From Desulfobacula sp. (GTDB lineage: Bacteria > Desulfobacterota > Desulfobacteria > Desulfobacterales > Desulfobacteraceae): a stretch of 12,139 bases of DNA. The position numbers and the translations under genes are program-made. The stretch is from NCBI GenBank assembly GCA_027858355.1, contig JAQICW010000402.1, positions 1 to 12,139 on the forward strand, in the 5' to 3' direction. Below the pieces are notes generated by a model. The model was given only the letters and a program-made list of their open reading frames with translations. It was not told where the DNA came from and searched no databases. Shown here piece by piece: positions 1-7,080 of the stretch (its first letter is position 1; the number at the start of each line of letters is the position of its first letter).

Positions 1-101
1 AAAGGCAAAGAGATCATGCTGTTTGGTGGAAACCCAATATGCAGCTTGAACGTAATATCTTAGACGCATCCATCGATGAGTTTAAGTGCAAAAGATTGTA
101 G
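1..101 (+). CDS. Possible C-terminal end of an upstream gene (partial)
   Basis: The frame that begins at base 3 is open to a TAG at 99-101 and gives about 32 residues with a protein-like composition (two adjacent Trp, several charged residues, ending in Lys-Arg-Leu). The other two forward frames stop sooner, at 61-63 and at about 47-49. The gene's start would lie left of the window. I do not recognise the family, and 32 codons without a stop is weak evidence, so this could be chance. If real, it points the same way as the metabolic cluster and ends about 400 nt before it. Confidence 0.2.
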   Translation, partial: RQRDHAVWWKPNMQLERNILDASIDEFKCKRL

Positions 102-116
102 TGCGGTTAAAAAAAA

Positions 117-132
117 TAAGACAGATGTCTTA
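117..132. repeat. 16-bp palindrome TAAGACA-GA-TGTCTTA
   Basis: Two perfect 7-bp arms (117-123 and 126-132) flank a 2-nt centre. A run of eight A (109-116) sits directly on the left. Read on the minus strand, this is a short stem followed by eight T, the form of a small intrinsic terminator for leftward transcription. No minus-strand gene is visible to the right to use it. Alternatively it is an operator for a dimeric regulator. The symmetry is plain; the role is unknown. Confidence 0.4.
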
Positions 133-386
133 AGCCAGTGTAATAGGTAAATTATAAATATACATCATAGCTGTAGTCCTTTATCCGCTCCCCTGGTTGA
201 ATAGTCCAGGGCAAATACCCTTGTGAAAAAAATCTACGCGATCTTAAGAGCAAATGAGGTAGGGGTTTAGGTGTCTTATATGTCTACTCCGAAGGAATAA
301 AATCCACCTCAATTTATATTAATCAAAAAAAAGACCAACTGCAAAAATAGATTTTTTACAGAATATCTGACAATAAAATTCGATAA

Positions 387-415
387 TTCATAGCAGGACT
401 TGCAAAGGGTATAAG
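387..415 (+). promoter_or_regulatory. Candidate sigma-70 promoter (distal)
   Basis: TTCATA (387-392) and TATAAG (410-415) are separated by 17 nt, matching the -35 and -10 consensus at 4/6 and 5/6. Transcription would start near 421-423 and leave an 80-nt leader before the epimerase gene. AT-rich DNA gives such matches easily, so this is only a candidate. Confidence 0.28.
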
Positions 416-434
416 AATTGGGATGAGTTTAGGG

Positions 435-465
435 TTGACTTTCAGCGTGGTAACCATCTATAGAT
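435..465 (+). promoter_or_regulatory. Candidate sigma-70 promoter (proximal) with palindrome over the -10
   Basis: TTGACT (435-440, 5/6 to consensus) lies 18 nt before TATAGA (459-464, 4/6). A perfect 10-bp palindrome, ATCTATAGAT at 456-465, covers the -10 and could be an operator half or chance. The predicted start, near 471-473, leaves about 35 nt before the epimerase ATG and room for its ribosome binding site. This is the better of the two candidates for driving the cluster. Confidence 0.4.
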
Positions 466-505
466 AACAGGTTTGATTTTATTGATTAATCGTGGAGATG
501 GCAAA

Positions 506-907
506 ATGAAAATACTAAAAATAGATCACCTCGGAATTGCTGTTTCAAGCATTGATGAGAAGAAAAATTTCTGGATCGATGCCTTGGGGCTGCAATTAGT
601 AGGGACAGAAACAATTGAAGAACAAAAAGTGACTACGGCTTTTTTGCCGGTTGGCGAAAGTGAAATAGAACTTTTGGAATCCACGTCAAAGGAAGGGCCA
701 GTTGCCAAATATATTGAAAAAAGAGGCGAAGGGATTCAGCATGTGGCTTTCAGAGTTGAAAATATAGAAGAGGCGCTTGCCGAACTCAAAGAAAAAGGGA
801 TTGCCCTCATAGATCAAACCCCTCGTAAAGGAGCGGGTGGAGCAAAAATTGCTTTTTTACACCCCAAGGCCACTTCAGGGGTGCTTGTAGAGTTATGTGA
901 AAGGTAG
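506..907 (+). CDS. mce: Methylmalonyl-CoA epimerase
   Basis: This enzyme interconverts the (S) and (R) forms of methylmalonyl-CoA in the cytoplasm, so that the mutase encoded next receives its (R) substrate. The 133-residue protein is a typical glyoxalase/VOC-fold epimerase with two repeated beta-alpha-beta modules. By the family pattern the metal ligands are His8, Glu55, His79 and Glu129, and Glu39 in Glu-Glu-Gln fits the catalytic acid. Position 55 is Gln in the Propionibacterium enzyme, and Glu here is a conservative change. I chose the ATG at 506 because GGAG (494-497) sits 8 nt upstream and the protein then begins at the conserved Lys-Ile-Asp-His-Leu-Gly strand. An in-frame TTG at 473 would fall on the predicted transcription start. 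The gene lies 52 nt before the mutase. A hairpin (860-883) occurs near its 3' end. Confidence 0.93.
   Translation: MKILKIDHLGIAVSSIDEKKNFWIDALGLQLVGTETIEEQKVTTAFLPVGESEIELLESTSKEGPVAKYIEKRGEGIQHVAFRVENIEEALAELKEKGIALIDQTPRKGAGGAKIAFLHPKATSGVLVELCER
860..883 (+). other. Stem-loop inside the 3' end of the epimerase gene
   Basis: CACCCC (860-865) pairs with GGGGTG (878-883), and inside it AAG (866-868) pairs with CTT (873-875) around a GCCA loop, with a CA bulge. It ends 21 nt before the stop codon. No T-run follows, so it is not a standard terminator. It may affect mRNA stability or may only reflect codon choice. Confidence 0.3.
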
Positions 908-959
908 AATAGTGTGAAAGATAGTTTGTATTTTAAATTTGATGTGCCGGAGGATAATC

Positions 960-3083
960 ATGTCTCAAATGTCTGACCTGAATAAGTGGGAAGAACTTGC
1001 TAAAAAAGAGCTGAGGGGAAAGCCCCTGGAGTCATTAACAAAGAAAACACCGGAAGGAATAGATATTAAGCCGCTATATTCGGCTAAAGACCTTGAACGA
1101 GTAGAGTTCATAAATAATCTTCCAGGGTTTGAACCCTTTGTCCGGGGGCCCAAGGCCACCATGTATACGGGTCGTCCCTGGACCATTCGCCAGTATGCCG
1201 GATTTTCAACTGCCAAAGAATCCAATGCCTTTTATCGTAAAAATCTGGCAGCAGGACAAAAAGGGCTGTCTGTTGCCTTTGATCTGGCCACCCACAGAGG
1301 ATATGATTCCGATCACCCAAGGGTGACAGGAGATGTTGGAAAAGCCGGAGTTGCCATTGATTCCGTCGAAGATATGAAAATTCTGTTTGACCAGATCCCC
1401 TTAGATCAGATGTCCGTTTCCATGACCATGAACGGTGCAGTTCTGCCGATTCTTGCAGGGTTTATTGTTGCGGCAGAAGAGCAGGGTGTCAAACATGATC
1501 AGCTCATGGGAACCATTCAAAACGATATATTAAAAGAATATCTGACCCGGAATACCTATATCTATCCGCCAACTCCTTCCATGAGGATAGTTTCCGATAT
1601 CATCGCCTTTTGTTCGGATAACATGCCCCAGTTTAATACCATCAGTATCAGCGGGTATCATATGATGGAAGCAGGGGCTGATTCCGTTCTCCAGACAGCA
1701 TTTACCCTGGCTGACGGCCTTGAGTATGTCAAAGCTGCCCTTAAAACAGGCCTTGATATTGATAAATTTGCTCCAAGGCTCTCTTTCTTTTTCGGGATCG
1801 GTATGAATTTTTTCATGGATATTGCCATGCTCAGAGCTGCCAGATTCCTGTGGGCAGAGCTCATGAGCCAGTTCAACCCAAAAAATAAAAAATCAACCAT
1901 GCTTCGAACTCATTGCCAGACATCAGGCTGGAGCCTGACCCAGCAGGATCCCTATAACAATATTGCCAGAACCACCCTTGAATGTCTGTCAGCAGTTCTT
2001 GGCGGTACACAGAGCCTTCACACAAATTCATTTGACGAGGCAGTTGGATTGCCCACGGAATTATCTGCCAGGATCTCCAGAAATACCCAGATCATTGTTC
2101 AGGAAGAATCTGGTATCTGTGATGTGGTGGATCCTTTAGGCGGATCATACTATGTTGAAACCCTGACCCAGAATATTATTGATGAAGTCCGCAAAATTCT
2201 GGCTGAAATAGAGGACTTGGGCGGCATGGCCAAAGCCATTGAGTCTGGCATGCCGAAAATGAGAATTGAAGAAGTGTCAGCCAGACGACAGGCCAGGATT
2301 GATCATGGTTCGGATGTGATTGTGGGGGTGAATAAATATAAAATTGAAGATGAAATCCCCATTCCTGTGCGTGAGGTCGCAGAAGAGATCAGGAATGAAC
2401 AGGTGGCACGTCTTGCACAGATTAAAAAACAGCGGGATAATACAGCTGTTCAAAAGGCTTTGGATGATATTACAAAGGCTTGTGAATCAGGTAGAAATCT
2501 TTTGGAAACCTGTCTGCCGGCAGTAAGGGCAAGGGCAACGGTTGGGGAAATTTGTGATGCTATGGAAAAAGTATTTACACGGTTTGTGGCCACCACCCAG
2601 TGTATTTCTGGGGTGTATGCTGCAGAACATTCTGATTCCGAGATGATTGAGTCTTTAAGAAAGCGTACAGCGGATTTTCAAAAAAAGACGGGTCGCAGAC
2701 CCAGGATTTTATTGTCTAAAATGGGACAGGATGGACATGACAGAGGTGTTAAGGTCATTGCCACGGCCTTTGCGGATTTTGGGTTTGATGTGGATTTAGG
2801 CCCCTTGTTCCAGACCCCTGAAGAAGCCGCCAGAATGGCCGTTGAAAATGATGTCCATGTGATCGGGGTGTCCAGCCTTGCAGCAGGGCATAAAACTTTG
2901 GTTCCTATGGTCATTGAAGAGTTGAAAAATCATGGTGCTTCTGATATTAAAGTGGTGGTTGGTGGCATAATTCCACCAGGCGATTATGAATTTTTGAAAA
3001 ATGCGGGTGCAGCAGAAATTTTTGGACCTGGAACTATGGTAACCGATGCTGCAAACAGGACGCTTAACATCATAGGTGCGTAA
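960..3083 (+). CDS. mcm: Methylmalonyl-CoA mutase, single-chain, B12-dependent
   Basis: This enzyme rearranges (R)-methylmalonyl-CoA to succinyl-CoA using adenosylcobalamin. The 707-residue chain holds both parts of the enzyme: the substrate-binding TIM barrel (about 1-540) and the B12-binding domain (about 575-707). It is therefore not the split large/small-subunit form. In the B12 domain, Asp591-x-His593-x-x-Gly596 gives the cobalt ligand His593, with a Gly-Gly loop further on. With a constant offset of 10 from the Propionibacterium enzyme, the active-site residues are present: Tyr79 (Tyr89), Arg197 (Arg207), Tyr233 and His234 (243/244). Tyr79 and Arg197 mark methylmalonyl-CoA mutase; isobutyryl-CoA mutases carry Phe and Gln there. 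I chose the ATG at 960 because GGAGG (949-953) is 6 nt upstream. An in-frame TTG at 939 precedes that site, and the ATG at 969 is too far from it. meaB starts 5 nt after the stop. Confidence 0.97.
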   Translation: MSQMSDLNKWEELAKKELRGKPLESLTKKTPEGIDIKPLYSAKDLERVEFINNLPGFEPFVRGPKATMYTGRPWTIRQYAGFSTAKESNAFYRKNLAAGQKGLSVAFDLATHRGYDSDHPRVTGDVGKAGVAIDSVEDMKILFDQIPLDQMSVSMTMNGAVLPILAGFIVAAEEQGVKHDQLMGTIQNDILKEYLTRNTYIYPPTPSMRIVSDIIAFCSDNMPQFNTISISGYHMMEAGADSVLQTAFTLADGLEYVKAALKTGLDIDKFAPRLSFFFGIGMNFFMDIAMLRAARFLWAELMSQFNPKNKKSTMLRTHCQTSGWSLTQQDPYNNIARTTLECLSAVLGGTQSLHTNSFDEAVGLPTELSARISRNTQIIVQEESGICDVVDPLGGSYYVETLTQNIIDEVRKILAEIEDLGGMAKAIESGMPKMRIEEVSARRQARIDHGSDVIVGVNKYKIEDEIPIPVREVAEEIRNEQVARLAQIKKQRDNTAVQKALDDITKACESGRNLLETCLPAVRARATVGEICDAMEKVFTRFVATTQCISGVYAAEHSDSEMIESLRKRTADFQKKTGRRPRILLSKMGQDGHDRGVKVIATAFADFGFDVDLGPLFQTPEEAARMAVENDVHVIGVSSLAAGHKTLVPMVIEELKNHGASDIKVVVGGIIPPGDYEFLKNAGAAEIFGPGTMVTDAANRTLNIIGA

Positions 3084-3088
3084 AGGTT

Positions 3089-4069
3089 ATGATTCAAACT
3101 GACCCTGAAAGCGAGAGCTTTGTCAAGGGTATTTTAGATGGCAATCGCCGTATGATTGCCAAGACCATAACATTGATAGAAAGCAGTCTCAAGGCCCATC
3201 AAAAAAAAGCCTTCTCTGTTATGGAAAAGATCCTGCCCCAAACTGGAAATAGTATCCGGGTAGGAATCACAGGGGTACCCGGTGTCGGTAAGAGTACCTT
3301 TATAGAAAATTTAGGCGTGTATCTGGCAGATATTGGCCATAAAGTTGCTGTTCTGGCTGTAGACCCCACAAGCCGGAGGAGTGGCGGGTCTATATTGGGA
3401 GATAAAACCCGGATGGAACGGCTGTCTGCCCATGAAAATGCCTTTATCCGGCCTTCTCCGGCCGGGGAAACTCTGGGAGGAGTTGCCGCTAAAACTCGTG
3501 AAATCATGCTGACCTGTGAAGCGGCCGGGTTTGATGTTATCCTTGTTGAAACGGTGGGGGTAGGACAGTCTGAAACCAGTGTGGCCTCCATGGTGGATTT
3601 TTTTCTTGTCCTGATGATTGCCGGAGCCGGAGATGAACTTCAGGGAATAAAAAAAGGAGTTCTGGAACTGGCAGATGGTATTGCCATTAACAAGGCAGAC
3701 GGAGATAACCTTAAGGCGGTTGAAAAAGCCAGGGGGGATCTTGATATGGCCATGCATCTTATCAGGCCTGAATCTCCAACCTGGTCCACACCTGTTTTGA
3801 TCTGTTCTTCTGTTATTGATGGGGGGACACAAGCTGTCTGGGAAACTATTCTTGATCATAATCAGAAATTTAAAGCTTCGGGAGAATTTTTACAAAGGCG
3901 GAAGAAACAATCCCTGGAATGGATGTGGACCCTTGTTGAAGATGGCTTAAAACAGCGTTTTAAAAACAATGAGAAAATTAATCGAGAAATAGCGCTTGTT
4001 TCACAACAGGTAGAAAATGAAAAAATATCCCCAACAGCTGCCGCTGAAGAGCTGTTGTCATATTTATAA
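3089..4069 (+). CDS. meaB: MeaB-type G3E GTPase, methylmalonyl-CoA mutase chaperone
   Basis: MeaB (also annotated ArgK; MMAA in humans) is a cytoplasmic GTPase that binds the mutase. It gates loading of adenosylcobalamin and protects or rescues the enzyme when the cofactor is oxidised. The 326 residues are the usual length. Visible motifs are the Walker A loop Gly62-Val-Pro-Gly-Val-Gly-Lys68-Ser69-Thr, the Val-Asp-Pro (91-93) and Ser-Gly-Gly-Ser switch I region, Glu-Thr-Val-Gly-Val-Gly-Gln (154-160), and the guanine-specificity motif Asn-Lys-Ala-Asp (201-204). A charged helical C-terminus fits the dimerisation arm. The start is 5 nt after the mutase stop. The only Shine-Dalgarno-like AAAGG overlaps that stop and is just 2 nt from the ATG, so translation probably depends on coupling to the mutase. 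The old name ArgK (arginine/ornithine transport kinase) is misleading here. Confidence 0.95.
   Translation: MIQTDPESESFVKGILDGNRRMIAKTITLIESSLKAHQKKAFSVMEKILPQTGNSIRVGITGVPGVGKSTFIENLGVYLADIGHKVAVLAVDPTSRRSGGSILGDKTRMERLSAHENAFIRPSPAGETLGGVAAKTREIMLTCEAAGFDVILVETVGVGQSETSVASMVDFFLVLMIAGAGDELQGIKKGVLELADGIAINKADGDNLKAVEKARGDLDMAMHLIRPESPTWSTPVLICSSVIDGGTQAVWETILDHNQKFKASGEFLQRRKKQSLEWMWTLVEDGLKQRFKNNEKINREIALVSQQVENEKISPTAAAEELLSYL
4032..4057 (+). other. Perfect 8-bp inverted repeat at the 3' end of meaB
   Basis: CAACAGCT (4032-4039) and AGCTGTTG (4050-4057) flank a 10-nt loop. The hairpin ends 9 nt before the meaB stop, and AT-rich sequence without a clean T-run follows. It has the same geometry (8-10-8) as the repeat at the end of sucC. 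It could be an mRNA-stabilising stem or a by-product of Ala/Leu codons. Confidence 0.4.
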
Positions 4070-4094
4070 TTTAGTCGGAAGATTAAGAATATAA

Positions 4095-4130
4095 AAAAAT
4101 GAGAAACAAAGTATTATGTTTCTTGTTTTT
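4095..4130 (+). terminator. Terminator-like hairpin between meaB and sucC
   Basis: GAGAAACA (4101-4108) pairs with TGTTTCTT (4117-4124) around an 8-nt loop. The A-run before it (4095-4099) pairs with the T-run after it (4126-4130), giving about 14 bp including two G-T pairs. It ends in GTTTTT, as in intrinsic terminators, but the stem is AT-rich and probably weak. Because the arms are A-run and T-run, it could work in both directions. It leaves only 22 nt before sucC. I see no convincing promoter after it, so it may be a leaky attenuator rather than a full operon end. Confidence 0.5.
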
Positions 4131-4152
4131 GTAAAGTTGAAAGGAAATTTAA

Positions 4153-5313
4153 ATGAAAATACATGAATATCAGGCAAAGGAATTGTTTAAGGCATACAAT
4201 GTTCCTGTTCCTGATGGAAATGTTGCTTTTTCAGTGGATGAGGCAAAAAAGACTGCCGCAAACCTGGGCAATTTTCCAGTGGTGGTGAAAGCACAGATCC
4301 ATGCAGGCGGAAGGGGTAAAGGCGGTGGTGTAAAACTTGCGGCTTCCATGGAAGAGGTTGAAACCCTGGCCGGTGAAATCCTGGGCATGACCCTTGTCAC
4401 CCATCAAACCGGTCCTGAAGGCAGGCTTGTGAAAAAACTCCTGATCGAGGCAGGCCAGAAAATTAAAAAAGAACTGTATTTAAGTCTTCTTGTGGACCGC
4501 GCCACAGCATCAATTGTGATCATGGCAAGCCAGGACGGAGGTATGGACATTGAAAAAGTTGCAGCCAAAACTCCTGAAAGAATCATAAAAGTTCATGTAG
4601 ACCCGTTAATGGGGATTCAGGGATACCAGCTCAGACAAGTCGGGTTTGCCCTGGAACTGCCTTCTTCTGCCATGAAACCATTTTCAGCCCTTCTTTCCAA
4701 CCTGTACAGATTTTTTATTGTCAATGACTGCTCCATGGTTGAAATAAATCCTTTGATTTTAACTTTGGATGATAAGGTTTTAGCCCTGGACGCAAAGGTT
4801 GATTTTGATTCCAATGCCCTTTTTCGCCACAAAGATTTAATGGCGTTACGAGACCTTGATGAAGAAGATCCTTTGGAAGTTGAAGCATCAAAATATAATT
4901 TAAACTATATCAATCTTGATGGAAATGTGGGAAATATTGTAAATGGCGCAGGCCTTGCCATGGCAACAATGGATATCATAAAAAATGCCGGGGCCACCCC
5001 GGCCAATTTCATGGATGTGGGAGGCGGAGCCAGTTCTGAACAGGTTGAAAACGCATTCCGGATCATCCTGGCCGATGACAAGGTCAAAGCAGTATTAATT
5101 AATATTTTTGGCGGTATATTGCGTTGTGATATTTTTGCCCAGGGTGTTGTGGATGCAGCAAAGAAAACCAATATCAATATCCCTGTTGTGGTTCGCATGG
5201 AAGGCACAAATGTGGAAAAAGGAAAGGAAATTCTAAGCAATGCCGGCCTAAATTTAACAACTGCTGTTGATCTTTTTGATGCAGCGCAAAAAATTGCTGC
5301 ATCTGTCAATTAG
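4153..5313 (+). CDS. sucC: Succinyl-CoA synthetase (ADP/GDP-forming), beta subunit
   Basis: With SucD it converts succinyl-CoA to succinate and CoA, making ATP or GTP by substrate-level phosphorylation. The reverse reaction activates succinate. The 386-residue protein has the usual length. The N-terminal ATP-grasp domain starts with Met-Lys-Ile-His-Glu-Tyr-Gln and carries the Gly-Gly-Arg-Gly-Lys-Gly-Gly nucleotide loop near residues 53-59. Asn199 (in Glu-Ile-Asn-Pro-Leu) and Asp213 match the E. coli magnesium ligands in both identity and number. The C-terminal ligase domain carries Phe-Met-Asp-Val-Gly-Gly-Gly and the Asn-Ile-Phe-Gly-Gly-Ile phosphate-binding 'power helix' region. ATP versus GTP preference cannot be read with confidence. 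AAGGA (4141-4145) lies 7 nt before the ATG. sucD follows after 12 nt. Confidence 0.97.
   Translation: MKIHEYQAKELFKAYNVPVPDGNVAFSVDEAKKTAANLGNFPVVVKAQIHAGGRGKGGGVKLAASMEEVETLAGEILGMTLVTHQTGPEGRLVKKLLIEAGQKIKKELYLSLLVDRATASIVIMASQDGGMDIEKVAAKTPERIIKVHVDPLMGIQGYQLRQVGFALELPSSAMKPFSALLSNLYRFFIVNDCSMVEINPLILTLDDKVLALDAKVDFDSNALFRHKDLMALRDLDEEDPLEVEASKYNLNYINLDGNVGNIVNGAGLAMATMDIIKNAGATPANFMDVGGGASSEQVENAFRIILADDKVKAVLINIFGGILRCDIFAQGVVDAAKKTNINIPVVVRMEGTNVEKGKEILSNAGLNLTTAVDLFDAAQKIAASVN
5278..5303 (+). other. Perfect 8-bp inverted repeat at the 3' end of sucC
   Basis: GATGCAGC (5278-5285) and GCTGCATC (5296-5303) flank a 10-nt loop that includes six A. The repeat ends 7 nt before the sucC stop and just upstream of the sucD ribosome binding site. 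With no T-run, it is not a standard terminator. A stem here could slow ribosomes or exonucleases at the sucC-sucD junction. Confidence 0.4.
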
Positions 5314-5325
5314 AGGAGATTAAAA

Positions 5326-6192
5326 TTGAGTATATTTGTAAATAAAGACACAAAGGTTCTTGTACAGGGGATTACCGGCAATGAGGGAAGCTTTCATACA
5401 AGAGGGTGTCTGGAATATGGAACAAATATTGTGGCCGGGGTAACCCCGGGTAAAGGCGGGCAGAAAATGGATGATGTGCCCGTGTTTAATACTGTTCGCA
5501 AGGCAGTTGAAGAAACAGGTGCTACAGCATCCCTTATCTTTGTGCCCCCGCCATTCGGGGCAGATGCCATTATGGAGGCAGCCGATGCGGGTGTGTACCT
5601 GATTGTGGCCATTACAGAAGGGATTCCAATTCTTGATATGGTAAAGGTTAAACATTTTCTTGCCACAAAGAACTGCCGTCTTATCGGACCCAACTGCCCG
5701 GGCATTATCACTCCCGGGGAGTGTAAAATCGGCATTATGCCGGGCAAGATCCATAAACGAGGAAATATAGGAGTAGTTTCACGATCAGGAACGCTTACTT
5801 ATGAAGTGGTTGATCAGCTGACAAAGCTTGGAATGGGCCAGTCTACCTGCATTGGCATTGGCGGTGACCCTGTGAATGGAACTAATTTTATAGATGTGCT
5901 TGACGCTTTTCAAAAGGACGATGAAACCCATGGGATTGTCATGGTGGGTGAAATAGGCGGAAGTGCAGAAGAAGAGGCAGCTTATTTTATTAAAGAAAAC
6001 CTGACCAAACCAGTGGTTGGTTTCATTGCAGGTCTTACCGCACCTCCCGGCAGGAGAATGGGGCATGCCGGAGCCATTATTTCAGGTTCCAGCGGTACAG
6101 GTGCAGCAAAGATTGCAGCATTCAAGGACAATGGAATTTTTGTCTGCGAAAATTTAGGACTCATAGGCCAGGTTTGTAAAGATGTATTTTAA
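5326..6192 (+). CDS. sucD: Succinyl-CoA synthetase, alpha subunit
   Basis: This is the CoA-binding and phospho-enzyme subunit that pairs with SucC. The 288-residue protein has an N-terminal Rossmann CoA-binding domain with Gly-Ile-Thr-Gly-Asn-Glu-Gly near residues 15-21. It also has the Gly-Pro-Asn-Cys-Pro-Gly turn near 124-129, a Ser-Arg-Ser-Gly-Thr-Leu motif, and the active-site histidine that carries the phosphate, His247 in Met-Gly-His-Ala-Gly (E. coli His246). The start codon is TTG at 5326. It is supported by a strong AGAGGAG (5312-5318) placed 7 nt upstream, overlapping the sucC stop, and by the protein beginning exactly where the family does. Expression is presumably coupled to sucC for equal subunit amounts. 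Confidence 0.97.
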   Translation: MSIFVNKDTKVLVQGITGNEGSFHTRGCLEYGTNIVAGVTPGKGGQKMDDVPVFNTVRKAVEETGATASLIFVPPPFGADAIMEAADAGVYLIVAITEGIPILDMVKVKHFLATKNCRLIGPNCPGIITPGECKIGIMPGKIHKRGNIGVVSRSGTLTYEVVDQLTKLGMGQSTCIGIGGDPVNGTNFIDVLDAFQKDDETHGIVMVGEIGGSAEEEAAYFIKENLTKPVVGFIAGLTAPPGRRMGHAGAIISGSSGTGAAKIAAFKDNGIFVCENLGLIGQVCKDVF

Positions 6193-6196
6193 TCGG

Positions 6197-6231
6197 GGGG
6201 ACATATTTCAAATCTGTCCTCATACAGGAGG
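6197..6231 (+). promoter_or_regulatory. sucD-sdhC junction: strong RBS with alternative small hairpins
   Basis: AGGAGG (6226-6231) lies 9 nt before the TTG of sdhC and is what supports that unusual start. Upstream, GGGGACA (6197-6203) can pair with TGTCCTC (6215-6221), while CCTC (6218-6221) can instead pair with GAGG (6228-6231) and hide the ribosome binding site. The two pairings exclude each other. The pairing is visible in the sequence; any regulatory use is speculative. Confidence 0.3.
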
Positions 6232-6240
6232 CTAAGAAAA

Positions 6241-7068
6241 TTGGATAGTTATATTATTGAATCAAATAAAAAAAAGAGCAGAATGCCTGCAAGGCTTGAT
6301 TTCCTCCAGAGCGGAACCGGCCTGATTCTTGGGCTGTTCATGTGGGTGCATATGCTTCTTGTGGGCAGCATCATCTTTGGGAAAGCTGCTTTTAATTTTG
6401 TGGCAAAAACCATGGAACTGGCCTTTTTATCTGATACAGGACAAGGCTTTCCCATTGCCGTGTTTTTTGCCGTTTTTGTTGTATTTACCCTTTTTATTAT
6501 CCATGCACTGCTGGGTGTCAGAAAGTTTCCCATCTCGTGGAAACAGCACAGAATCCTAAGAGATCAGATGCAGATGATGAATCATACAGATACCAATTTA
6601 TGGTATATCCAGGTGGTTACCGGTTTTTTAATGTTTTTTTTAGGATCGGTTCATCTGTATATCATGTTGACCCATCCAGGTGGTATCGACCCCTATATGT
6701 CGGCAGACAGGATAATTTCAGGCAATATGTGGCCCCTTTATCTGATTCTTTTGATCTGTGTTGAGCTTCACGGCACCATCGGTCTTTACAGGCTCTGCAT
6801 GAAATGGGGATGGTTTGGAGGAAAAGATGCTAAAAAATCAAGACAAACCCTTAAGAAAATGAAAAACAGAGCTACCATTTTCTTTATGACCATTGGCATC
6901 CTTGCTTTGCTGGTCTTTGTTGTGATCGGAATCAACCACAGGGATAGAGCCGGTGAAAAATATAGTAAACATGAATCAGCTATTGAACAGGTCCAGGCAG
7001 ATAAAGCAACTCAGGCAAAGGCCATGGAACTGGATAAAGCTCAACCAGCTGACGTAACACAGCAATAA
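6241..7068 (+). CDS. sdhC: Succinate dehydrogenase/fumarate reductase cytochrome b subunit (di-heme, Wolinella type)
   Basis: This is the membrane anchor that exchanges electrons between the iron-sulfur subunit and menaquinone. It has about five hydrophobic helices (near 22-46, 70-92, 121-144, 163-185 and 211-232), the plan of the single-subunit FrdC of Wolinella, which it resembles closely from the Ser-Arg-Met-Pro-Ala start onward. The four axial haem ligands are present: His37, His88, His138 and His177. Glu59 matches Wolinella Glu66 (menaquinol site). Glu175, two residues before His177, matches Glu180 (the proton 'E-pathway'). At 275 residues it is longer than Wolinella's 256; the extra part is a Lys/Ala/Gln/Glu-rich hydrophilic tail from about 236. 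The TTG start is chosen on the AGGAGG 9 nt upstream. The symbol frdC would serve equally well, since direction cannot be read from sequence. Confidence 0.95.
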   Translation: MDSYIIESNKKKSRMPARLDFLQSGTGLILGLFMWVHMLLVGSIIFGKAAFNFVAKTMELAFLSDTGQGFPIAVFFAVFVVFTLFIIHALLGVRKFPISWKQHRILRDQMQMMNHTDTNLWYIQVVTGFLMFFLGSVHLYIMLTHPGGIDPYMSADRIISGNMWPLYLILLICVELHGTIGLYRLCMKWGWFGGKDAKKSRQTLKKMKNRATIFFMTIGILALLVFVVIGINHRDRAGEKYSKHESAIEQVQADKATQAKAMELDKAQPADVTQQ

Positions 7069-7080
7069 GGGGTAACTTAA

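Larger units (their letters stand above)
102..434. other. Non-coding stretch upstream of the cluster
   Basis: I see no gene in about 330 bases: all frames are broken by frequent stops, and the composition is AT-rich with many A-runs. It holds a 16-bp palindrome at 117-132 (listed separately) and a 6-bp inverted repeat, CCCTGG at 191-196 with CCAGGG at 206-211, around a 9-nt loop with no T-run after it. I looked for a cobalamin riboswitch because the mutase downstream uses B12, but found no recognisable B12-box. No transposase remnant or tRNA could be recognised either. Confidence 0.6.

Noticed and set aside
389..404. Sigma-54 promoter suggested by TTGCA at 400-404
   Set aside because: The sequence at the required -24 position is CATAGC, without the essential GG.
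473..505. Earlier TTG start for the epimerase, adding 11 residues
   Set aside because: It would lie at the predicted transcription start and lacks a ribosome binding site. The ATG at 506 has GGAG at good spacing and matches the family's N-terminus.
102..505. Cobalamin riboswitch or cyclic-di-GMP riboswitch upstream of the B12-dependent mutase
   Set aside because: I saw no B12-box-like sequence. AGGGCAAAT near 208-216 resembles part of the cyclic-di-GMP aptamer core, but the second conserved half and the pairing stems are not there.
939..959. Earlier TTG start for the mutase
   Set aside because: The GGAGG at 949-953 falls inside that extension and is correctly spaced for the ATG at 960.
960..3083. 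Isobutyryl-CoA, ethylmalonyl-CoA or 2-hydroxyisobutyryl-CoA mutase
   Set aside because: Tyr79 and Arg197, the residues that recognise the methylmalonyl carboxylate, are both present. The neighbours use succinyl-CoA.
3199..3859. Long minus-strand open frames opposite meaB (130 and 182 codons)
   Set aside because: They are shadows of a well-conserved + strand gene, with low-complexity, unfamiliar products and no ribosome binding context.
3089..4069. Annotation as ArgK, an arginine/ornithine transport kinase
   Set aside because: This is an outdated name. Adjacency to the mutase and the GTPase motifs identify a MeaB chaperone.
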